Below the pieces are notes generated by a model that ran no database searches, had not been told where the DNA came from, and saw nothing but the letters and a program-made list of their open reading frames with translations. Shown one piece after another: positions 55,795 through 62,287 of a stretch of 64,000 nucleotides of DNA (the first letter of the stretch is position 1; each line of letters begins with the position of its first letter). This DNA is from Candidatus Symbiopectobacterium sp. NZEC151 (lineage in GTDB: Bacteria > Pseudomonadota > Gammaproteobacteria > Enterobacterales > Enterobacteriaceae): assembly GCF_025962655.1 (NCBI RefSeq), contig NZ_JAGFPE010000001.1, forward strand, positions 1,116,001-1,180,000, written 5' to 3'. Both the position numbers and the translations under genes were made by a program.

Positions 55795-56823
55795 TTATTC
55801 GCGCTCGGCTGGGGTAATCTGCTGCGCCAGGCTTTGAGCGCATAGCGCCAATTCCGTCACGGTGAACACCCATTGCTGCGTCATGGCGTTTTCAGTACGA
55901 TTAAGACAGTCCTGCACAAACTCGCGGAAAAAACGCCGCTCGACGTTGCCCGCCGTCGCGATACGCTGCTCGCCCTCCTTATTCACCAGATAGAGAATGT
56001 TGCTTTCGCCGCGCGTGATATCGACATATTTACGCAGTTCAATATACCCTTCTGTGCCCAAAATGGTGAGACGCCCATCGCCCCAGGCGCTGAGCCCGTC
56101 CGGCGTAAACCAGTCACAGCGAAAATAGCCTGTGGCACCGTTTTCACCGCGCAGCATGGCATCGCCAAAATCCTCGAACTCAGGCGTGTGCGGATGATGA
56201 TAATTGGCCACCTGACTGGCAACCACGCTCGCCGCCGTATTGCCGGTAAAATAGAGGAACTGCTCGATTTGATGGATACCGATGTCGCATAAAATGCCGC
56301 CGTAGCGCTGGCGCTGGTAAAACCAGTCAGAACGCGTACCGCGTTCGCGATGCGGCCCAACGCCGATGGTCTGGAGAACCCGCCCGATCGCGCCCTGACG
56401 CACCAATTCGCCCGCGTACAACACACTGTCCACCACCACATGCTCATTAAAATAAACGGCATATTTGCGCCCGGTTTGTGCCACAGCGGTTTTTACCGCT
56501 TCCAACTGTGCCAGCGTGGTCAACGGCGGTTTGTCGGTAAAATAGTCTTTACCTGCCGCCATGACGCGTAGACCGAGATCGGCGCGTTCATCAGGCACTG
56601 CCGCGCTAGCGACCAGGTGAATCGCCGGGTTTGTCAAAATCGCATCAACGCTGCTCGCCAGCGCCACATCAGGAAAACGCGCGGCAAAGCGTTCACGCTT
56701 AATCGGATCAGGATCGTACACCGCAACCAGCTCCGCGCCTGCGCCAATCAGATGGCTGCACATGTCATAGATATGGGTGTGCTCTAACTGCACTGCGGCA
56801 AAACGCAGTTTCTCGACGCTCAT
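55795..56823 (-). CDS. Gfo/Idh/MocA-family NAD(P)-dependent oxidoreductase
   Basis: The protein has about 342 residues with an N-terminal Rossmann domain (LVAVYDPDPIKRERFAARF) and the family's EKP-like DKPPLTTLAQL motif. The catalytic-domain segment is GGILCDIGIHQIEQFLYFTG, where Asp/His sit in the usual active-site positions. Substrates in this family are sugars, inositols or related polyols. The ATG at 56823 has a strong GGAGGT six bases upstream. A longer reading is basic and unsupported. It is convergent with the M20 gene, with only 14 bp between the stops, and no transporter is adjacent. Confidence 0.88.
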   Translation of the reverse strand: MSVEKLRFAAVQLEHTHIYDMCSHLIGAGAELVAVYDPDPIKRERFAARFPDVALASSVDAILTNPAIHLVASAAVPDERADLGLRVMAAGKDYFTDKPPLTTLAQLEAVKTAVAQTGRKYAVYFNEHVVVDSVLYAGELVRQGAIGRVLQTIGVGPHRERGTRSDWFYQRQRYGGILCDIGIHQIEQFLYFTGNTAASVVASQVANYHHPHTPEFEDFGDAMLRGENGATGYFRCDWFTPDGLSAWGDGRLTILGTEGYIELRKYVDITRGESNILYLVNKEGEQRIATAGNVERRFFREFVQDCLNRTENAMTQQWVFTVTELALCAQSLAQQITPAERE

Positions 56824-56998
56824 ATTACCTCCGGTATGCTGTGCGGGGACTTCGGGAAGACAGCGTGCGTAAAAGCCTTTACACTGTGCGTTCTTCATCA
56901 GCTGTGATCTGAATCGCGTTTTAGTCAGACGCAGTGTAACCCATGCCCGTTCTGTGCACGGTAATACGTGCTGCATTATTCAATGAAGTAGCCTGCTT

Positions 56999-57160
56999 AT
57001 GACCAAAAAATGCCTGCTGATCGCCATCGTGTTATTGCTGCTTTATCTCAACCGTGATGCCCTAAACCCGTTTAAACCCGATTGCACGGCGATACCCGCT
57101 GGCACGCCGAAGCCCGACGCCTGCCAGGTGAAAGAAGTTGCGCCGGGATTTGAGATTTGA
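56999..57160 (+). CDS. Small single-pass membrane protein (53 aa), hypothetical
   Basis: The reading frame begins MTKKCLLIAIVLLLLYLN, a short basic start followed by a hydrophobic helix, and continues with a Pro/Cys-containing tail (NPFKPDCTAIPAGTPKPDAC). It could be a small inner-membrane or lipid-free secreted protein. Two Cys residues in the tail might pair in the periplasm. The Shine-Dalgarno is weak (TGAAGTAG). I do not recognise a family. Support is the sensible membrane-protein composition and its fit between flanking genes. Confidence 0.5.
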   Translation: MTKKCLLIAIVLLLLYLNRDALNPFKPDCTAIPAGTPKPDACQVKEVAPGFEI

Positions 57161-57214
57161 CGCGTGTTACACCGGGATTCCCCACGGGTAAATACTGGTC
57201 GTTGGCTGGCTCAT

Positions 57215-58027
57215 TCAGTTGGTTAGCACACTGCGGATCACAGCTGCGGCTTGTTGTGGCGGCAGTGCAAGAATGTGGCGATACAGCTGTAATGTAATGT
57301 CACAGGCCTTTTTGCGATCGACCTGTTTTGCTGCAGGATCGACAATCATCTGCAAATCAGCGCCATATTGCCCATACAGCCGCTGTATTACCGGCTGTAA
57401 TACTTGTGCGGCGGCAGCATTTTCTCGCGTTTTATCGGCGATTCTGGGAGAGGTATACGACGCAGCCACTAATTCACTGTCGGCACGCATTCGACGTTGA
57501 ATAAGCGCAGCCGAATTCAGCGCTAGTGGATTCACCCCACCGCTGACAAAAGGGAAGAAAAATTTGAAACAGGCCTCATCGCTCTGCTGCTGAATATTCT
57601 CACCTTGTTCGAGCATCACTTTCAGCGTGGTGATAACGTTGTCATCAGGCGCAGGATACAGGCGCGACAGTAAAAAGGCCGATGAATCAGCCTGCACCAG
57701 ATCGATCGCCTGCTGAAGATCTTTGCCCTCGGCTTTAGCGTCAACCACTTTTTCCTTGAGGGCTTGGTAGGTTTCCGGCGCATATTGCTTCATCGTTTGA
57801 AAAATAGGCAATTTCACCATTGATGATTCCGCATATTGCAATTCCAGCGAACGTGTTTTACCCGGCATCAGGTAAGCCGTATCAATCACATTCCACCCAA
57901 TGATCGCTGCAACGAAGATAACAGCCCCCGTAGCCTTACCAATCCATTGTTTTTTCCTCATCCACGTGAGAATGCTTGCCACGACCAGCGCAACCGCCGC
58001 CGAGAAGAACACATGCTGCCAATTCAT
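57215..58027 (-). CDS. Hypothetical membrane-anchored protein (270 aa)
   Basis: Two hydrophobic N-terminal segments (residues ~5-22 and ~33-52) are followed by a long, mainly helical, Gln/Ala-rich soluble domain with two well-spaced Cys residues (DEACFKFFFP and KKACDITLQLY). The layout suggests a protein anchored in the inner membrane with a periplasmic or cytoplasmic helical domain. I do not recognise the family. It has an AAGGAGCTT upstream of the ATG at 58027 and stands at the border of the CDI array, to which it need not be related. Confidence 0.75.
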   Translation of the reverse strand: MNWQHVFFSAAVALVVASILTWMRKKQWIGKATGAVIFVAAIIGWNVIDTAYLMPGKTRSLELQYAESSMVKLPIFQTMKQYAPETYQALKEKVVDAKAEGKDLQQAIDLVQADSSAFLLSRLYPAPDDNVITTLKVMLEQGENIQQQSDEACFKFFFPFVSGGVNPLALNSAALIQRRMRADSELVAASYTSPRIADKTRENAAAAQVLQPVIQRLYGQYGADLQMIVDPAAKQVDRKKACDITLQLYRHILALPPQQAAAVIRSVLTN

Positions 58028-58081
58028 TGAAGCTCCTTGTCAATTTTTTTACGCTTTTGATGCGCTGAAAAGCGGCGCTCT

Positions 58082-58432
58082 TTATGCTCCAGGTAGCTTA
58101 GTATACCGCCGTTTTGCGGCGTGCCTTCTTTTAGGCAGCGTGGAGAGAGCACCGACAGATTGCTTTTCGCTTTCGGATAAATTATTGATAGTTTTGCCAG
58201 AATGCAGATCGTTTATGATGCTCTGGGCCACAAGGTCCGCCACAAACTCGCCGCTCGCCGCACCCAGTACTCCCCACCCGCAGCTCAGGCCAAAGGTCGC
58301 GGGCTGACAGATCTCTCCTATAACACCAGTCAGTCTACTATCGTCACTGTAGCGCACAGGCGACGGGTGACTTAGGTTGAACTGAGAGTCTGACCGGTAA
58401 AATGACGATCCCGGCGCTAGGGCCGGGATCAT
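58082..58432 (-). pseudogene. Fragment of a CdiA pre-toxin (VENN-region) module
   Basis: The reading frame contains LGAASGEFVADLVAQ and LSESEKQSVGALSTL, which align with LGAASGELAAEVIRQ and LSESEKQSLSALSTL in the two intact modules at 60-64 kb. The rest of the module, including the VENN motif and any toxin tip, is missing, and flanking residues are unrelated. It is the most decayed of four module copies and is unlikely to be functional. Confidence 0.7.
58407..58430 (-). terminator. Intrinsic-terminator-like hairpin after the third immunity gene
   Basis: GATCCCGGC (58407-58415) and GCCGGGATC (58422-58430) make a perfect 9-bp GC-rich stem immediately after the immunity gene stop. On the minus strand it is followed by GTCATTTTA, a weak T-tract. 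It is placed exactly as the terminator after the membrane immunity gene at 62 kb. Confidence 0.6.
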
Positions 58433-58433
58433 T

Positions 58434-58898
58434 TCAACCTTTTATTGTAAAGGTGATATAAATATTATCAGCTTGTAGTTTTCTTAAATGCTCTCTTGCA
58501 TGATTGCAACTATCATAAGGTGTTACCAAATTACAGTGCCAGTCTGCATAAAAATTATTCATTTTATTATTTTCGCATTGATACACATCCCCGCCAAGTA
58601 CTGTCCATTTAGCTTTTTCAAATAACTCCAGAGCTTCATTTGCGACAGATATCGGAAGCACTACATCATTAATCCCATCATCCAAAAGGCTTTTTCCACA
58701 CCGAGCATATAATTCTAATATTTTATTAATCATATTGTCATCCTTAAAGAAATCACCTGCGCTAATAGAAATTCTCTTATCAGATGATTCAGAGATATAG
58801 TTAGTACCTGTATTTTCTACAGGTTGAGGGTTTATGAATATTCCATCATCTTTCCCTGGCTGAGATTCAGGAGAGATTGTAATAAGAGGATTACTCAT
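58434..58898 (-). CDS. Putative CDI immunity protein (154 aa, orphan)
   Basis: An AT-rich gene for an acidic, soluble protein. It starts 8 bp inside the end of the decayed toxin module (ATG at 58898), the same overlap seen for the intact toxin/immunity pairs. A segment WTVLGGDVYQCEN resembles VATLGGDVFCLSD of the Imm42-like protein at 60 kb, a motif also seen in other polymorphic-toxin immunity families. The protein reads through intact although its toxin is broken, so it may persist as an orphan immunity gene. Family assignment is not certain. Confidence 0.65.
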   Translation of the reverse strand: MSNPLITISPESQPGKDDGIFINPQPVENTGTNYISESSDKRISISAGDFFKDDNMINKILELYARCGKSLLDDGINDVVLPISVANEALELFEKAKWTVLGGDVYQCENNKMNNFYADWHCNLVTPYDSCNHAREHLRKLQADNIYITFTIKG

Positions 58899-59600
58899 GC
58901 CAGACTGATCCGGCGTCGTCAGCGTGGTGGCAGTGTTCTCCGTCGGGGCCGGGTTTTCCAGTATACTGACTATTGGTTAACCCGGCTGCGATACCCATCT
59001 GATGCATTACACCACGGCAGGTGGCATTCTTCACACAGGCTTCGAAGGCTTTTTCACCTGCTTTAACAATGATGCTCAGCGAGTTATTCTCAACCGCACT
59101 CCTGCCCGCCTGCGCACCACTGGCGGCTGAGGCCGTATCACCCGATGCTAAACCTGAAGCCAGCCCCCCGCATCCTTGCCTGAAAGCTGTGCCACCACCG
59201 CACCGACTATCGCGTGGCCCATCAGGTTGGCGGCTCTTTGCTCAGTGGTGGGTTCACCTTTGGCCTGCAGCGTAGCTTCTTTCAGCAACTGATCCAGATA
59301 AAGCGCGGCACTGCCTCTATCGTTTGCTTGATATCGCCGCCTGCCAATGCCGTATTGCTTCATCGCCTCTTTGTCTAGCGGCGTTTGCACTAAAGCGGCT
59401 TTGTACGCTGCCCATTCTTTATCTTTATCACTAGCTCTCTCTGCCTGGCATGAGCGGCACACCTCACCGGGCTCTTCCGCCTTTTTCAACGCACTTTGAG
59501 TGCGCACGACATCCACCACTCGACTGCCACTTTTCCCAATAGGCAGAGCCTAGCGCAGACGCTGTTGCTCTTTGTTAGAAATCGGACTCATGGCATTATC
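58891..59600 (-). pseudogene. Decayed CdiA C-terminal module with remnant toxin tip
   Basis: It aligns along its length with the intact modules: NAMSPISNKEQQRLR then an in-frame TAG (59550-59552), MDIVRT-like VDVVRTQSALKKAEE, GEPTTEQRAANLMGHAIVGA, and after a deletion and frameshift at a G-run near 59165, ASGAQAGRSAVENNSL with the VENN motif. About 65 residues of tip follow (AGEKAFEACVKNATC and GEHCHHADDAGSVWHE), ending at 58891 inside the start of the immunity gene. Because of the stop and frameshift it cannot encode a full module. Confidence 0.8.
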
Positions 59601-59635
59601 AGGCATCTACGATGTTAAAATATAAAATAAAAAAA

Positions 59636-60175
59636 CTATATTGATGCGTAATAATCAATGGCCGATTTAATGATCCTATTCATTTCATCTTTATCTAAAA
59701 TAACATCTACAATATATGGTTCTGAAACGTCCACCCAATGAAGCCCATTTGCACCTTCTTTTAAAATGCTTAATTTAGATCCTACAACCCGTATGTTATT
59801 TCCGTTGGAAATCGCAAAGAAAAAACAACAGTCGTTTTCTAAATTATATGTTGAGGCTTGATATCTATAGGAAGTAATAAAATCATCATGAATTTTTTCT
59901 TTCGATTTAACTCTTTCAGGCAACATGGTTTCTAACATTGTATAAAATGCTTTTCCTTTATCCATCAAGAATAAATTTATATCATTCACTGGTGATGTCA
60001 GTGCATTTCCATCAGATAGACAAAACACATCACCACCTAAAGTGGCAACTTTAGTTTTATCAGGGTATATGCTACCTTTCACACAAAAGTGGAATAATCC
60101 ATTTTTATAACCATCTCCCCATTCAGGAATATATTCAATGAGAATAGCAAAGCGATTGGGATCTCCAAAAATCAT
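59636..60175 (-). CDS. CDI immunity protein, Imm42-like (179 aa)
   Basis: A soluble AT-rich gene product beginning MIFGDPNRFAILIEYIPEW, with GLFHFCVKGSIYP shortly after and LGGDVF downstream. This N-terminal pattern is what I associate with the Imm42 immunity family of polymorphic toxin systems. The ATG at 60175 overlaps the stop of the toxin module (ATGA) and is served by GGAGG inside the toxin's last codons, so toxin and immunity are translationally coupled. It should bind and neutralise the toxin tip encoded just upstream. The family name is recalled from pattern, not searched. Confidence 0.75.
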   Translation of the reverse strand: MIFGDPNRFAILIEYIPEWGDGYKNGLFHFCVKGSIYPDKTKVATLGGDVFCLSDGNALTSPVNDINLFLMDKGKAFYTMLETMLPERVKSKEKIHDDFITSYRYQASTYNLENDCCFFFAISNGNNIRVVGSKLSILKEGANGLHWVDVSEPYIVDVILDKDEMNRIIKSAIDYYASI

Positions 60176-61869
60176 GATTGCCTCCATTTACCTGGCAGAC
60201 CTAATTGTTTCTTAATATCTGATGGAATATCACTTTTGGGTATTGCTACACTTTTATCTCCCGTACTACCTGACCAATGCCATGATCCATCATTAGTGTT
60301 AGTAAATTGATGTACATTACCTTCACTATCTAAGGAATATCTTTTTTTACCACTACCAATAGAATTTCCAAATAGCTCGATAGAGTTTGCTGGCTTCGTT
60401 CCGGCATCACGATTATATCCCATTTGACCAGGTGTGTGCTTCGGATTGGATTTATAATCTATTCCATTAGATGCTGTCGTTTTTTCTGCAACTGGGAGTG
60501 AACTTCCTTTGCCCCCCTTGCCAATCACCCCCAACGCTGCCAAGGACTTACCACCGACAGCGGAGCCCAGCCCTAATGCTTTTACCGCTTCTTTACCGTT
60601 TAGCGCAACCTTCACATAATCAGGCATCGCCTGATAGATCGCTCTGGCACTGTCTTCATTTTCTGCTAGTACAAAGCGGTCGAGCTGTGCGAGGTCATCG
60701 CTGCTTAGGCCAGAGAATATGGGTAACCGTTTAAGACTGTTCGCAATATCTGAACCCGCTGCTGCCTCAGACAATGTGCCATTGGCACAGAGCGGGTTGC
60801 CAGAGCAATCCTCAGCAACTGCTGATTCGCGGTTCTCCTTGCTGATTTCAGCATACTTTTCGTAAATAGCGAGTTTGTCTGTACCCTTCTTATCAGCTTC
60901 CTCAAGCTCTTTGAGCATATCCAGCACATTTTTAGAATTGAGATAATTATTCTCAACCGCATTCCGCCCGGCCTGCGCACCACTCGCGCCATCCGCCGTA
61001 TTACCCGATGCCAATCCTGATGCCAGCCCTGCCGCCAGCGTCGACAATGCGCTGAGGGATTGCTTTTCGCTTTCGGACACATCCTTCACGTCTCTGCCAT
61101 CGAACATCTTCTGACGAATAACCTCGGCGGCCAGTTCACCGCTCGCCGCTCCCAGTGCACCGGATCCCGCATCCTTGCCGGAAAGCTGCGCCACCACCGC
61201 ACCGACTATCGCGTGGCCCATCAGGTTGGCGGCTCTTTGCTCCGTGGTGGGTTCGCCTTTGGCCGGCAGCGTGGCTTCTTTTACTAACTGCGCCAGATAC
61301 GGCGCGGCACCTCCGGCTATCGCCTGCCTGATATCGCCGCCCGCCAGTGCCTGTATCGCCGCCGTCGCAGCCTGCGCCGCCTGCTGATAGCTACTGCCAA
61401 CGCCGTATTGCTTCATCTCGTCTTTGTAGCTTTGCGTTTGCGTTAAAGCGGCCTTGTACGCAGCCCATTTCTTATCTATATCCTTATCGTTGGCATCATC
61501 TGCCGGGCGCGGGTACCCTACCTCACCGGACTCTTCTGCTTTTTTCAGCGCACGTTGCTCGCCTTCCGTGCGCACAATATCCATCACCTGACCGCCAATC
61601 TCCCCAATTAGCTGGGCCTGGCGCAGGCGTTGTTGCTCTTTCTCTTTGTTAAAGATCGGACTCAGGGCATTGTTGGCATGCTCCACGTCGTGGCTCAGCG
61701 TGGTCACATCCTGCTGCTGATTCGCCGTATCACGGATCAGCAGGCTGCCCTCGCTGACAGCGGCGTAGGTGGTGCTTGATGCACTGCCATTGCTGCCGAG
61801 CGACATCAGCGCCGAAGGCATTGTCATCGCCAGCGAAGAGAGCATATTGCCCTGCATCGACGGGCTCAT
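60172..61869 (-). CDS. Orphan CdiA C-terminal module with VENN pre-toxin domain and nuclease-like toxin tip
   Basis: The open frame (565 residues from ATG 61869, open a little farther upstream to about 61979 without a start) matches the C-terminal end of CdiA. It has a helical segment (EKEQQRLRQAQLIGEIG), a pre-toxin domain with HAIVGAVVAQLSGKDAG, the VENNY motif, an entry-type helical region, and a variable tip from about residue 440. The tip contains YKSNPKHTPGQMGYNRDAG and GNVHQFTNTNDGSWHWSGST, a pattern I associate with small nuclease toxins, though the fold is not proven. No adhesin part or secretion signal is present, so it is a reserve cassette. It is preceded by a terminator and followed by its immunity gene. 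Confidence 0.8.
   Translation of the reverse strand: MSPSMQGNMLSSLAMTMPSALMSLGSNGSASSTTYAAVSEGSLLIRDTANQQQDVTTLSHDVEHANNALSPIFNKEKEQQRLRQAQLIGEIGGQVMDIVRTEGEQRALKKAEESGEVGYPRPADDANDKDIDKKWAAYKAALTQTQSYKDEMKQYGVGSSYQQAAQAATAAIQALAGGDIRQAIAGGAAPYLAQLVKEATLPAKGEPTTEQRAANLMGHAIVGAVVAQLSGKDAGSGALGAASGELAAEVIRQKMFDGRDVKDVSESEKQSLSALSTLAAGLASGLASGNTADGASGAQAGRNAVENNYLNSKNVLDMLKELEEADKKGTDKLAIYEKYAEISKENRESAVAEDCSGNPLCANGTLSEAAAGSDIANSLKRLPIFSGLSSDDLAQLDRFVLAENEDSARAIYQAMPDYVKVALNGKEAVKALGLGSAVGGKSLAALGVIGKGGKGSSLPVAEKTTASNGIDYKSNPKHTPGQMGYNRDAGTKPANSIELFGNSIGSGKKRYSLDSEGNVHQFTNTNDGSWHWSGSTGDKSVAIPKSDIPSDIKKQLGLPGKWRQS
60947..61778 (-). repeat. Pre-toxin direct repeat, copy A
   Basis: This ~0.83-kb segment encodes the VENN pre-toxin region. 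It is almost identical to 63166-64000, the only indel seen being one codon (a Trp in copy B near 63735). The two copies are in the same orientation about 2.2 kb apart. Identity falls away at the VENNYL codons, exactly where the toxin tips start to differ. Such repeats allow recombination that swaps tips. Confidence 0.9.
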
Positions 61870-62010
61870 ACTGATACCCGCTCCCGAATGTTCTACCTTG
61901 AAGTCCGCCTTGTTGTCCAGCCCGCTCCAGCCCAGCGTGCCGGTTTCCAGTGCGTTTTTGTTTGCACTGACGGTGGTACTAAAAACCGGAGGGACTACAG
62001 ATTGACAGGT

Positions 62011-62040
62011 AAAAAAAGCCCGGCCTTTTTAGAGGCCGGG
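62011..62040 (-). terminator. Rho-independent terminator after the membrane immunity gene
   Basis: On the minus strand CCCGGCCT-CTAAAA-AGGCCGGG is followed by C and seven T residues. The hairpin lies about 20 bp after the 75-aa immunity gene stop and before the next orphan module. Confidence 0.88.
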
Positions 62041-62059
62041 GTATATATTACCAATTACT

Positions 62060-62287
62060 CTAAATCTTTCGGTAGTAGAAGAGCCAGTAGACAAATCCAA
62101 CTCCAATCCCCACTGAACCTGTCTTCAATACCTTGTGAACGTTATCTCTCAAGTATCTCAACATCTGGTCCCCCCCCCCGATCCAATACCCAAGAACTTG
62201 AAAAACAAGACTTACAAAAATAAGCATTAGGGAGAAGGCAATGCATAAGTATAGTAGTACTAGTAATGATTTTTTACTTATTAACAT
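62060..62287 (-). CDS. Small membrane immunity protein (75 aa) for the upstream CDI toxin tip
   Basis: Two hydrophobic helices (about residues 7-32 and 55-70) with a short charged loop (RYLRDNVHKVLK) and a C-terminal KI give a compact two-pass inner-membrane protein. Its ATG lies inside the last codons of the toxin module (overlap of 14 bp) in another frame, and an intrinsic terminator follows. An integral-membrane immunity protein is the rule for pore-forming or ionophoric CdiA toxins, as with the EC93 system. That suggests the matching tip attacks the inner membrane. Confidence 0.78.
   Translation of the reverse strand: MLISKKSLLVLLYLCIAFSLMLIFVSLVFQVLGYWIGGGDQMLRYLRDNVHKVLKTGSVGIGVGFVYWLFYYRKI

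Noticed and set aside
58028-58081. Insertion sequence or transposase remnant at the edge of the CDI array
   Set aside because: No terminal inverted repeats, target duplication or transposase-like frame found. The array is explained by homologous pre-toxin repeats.
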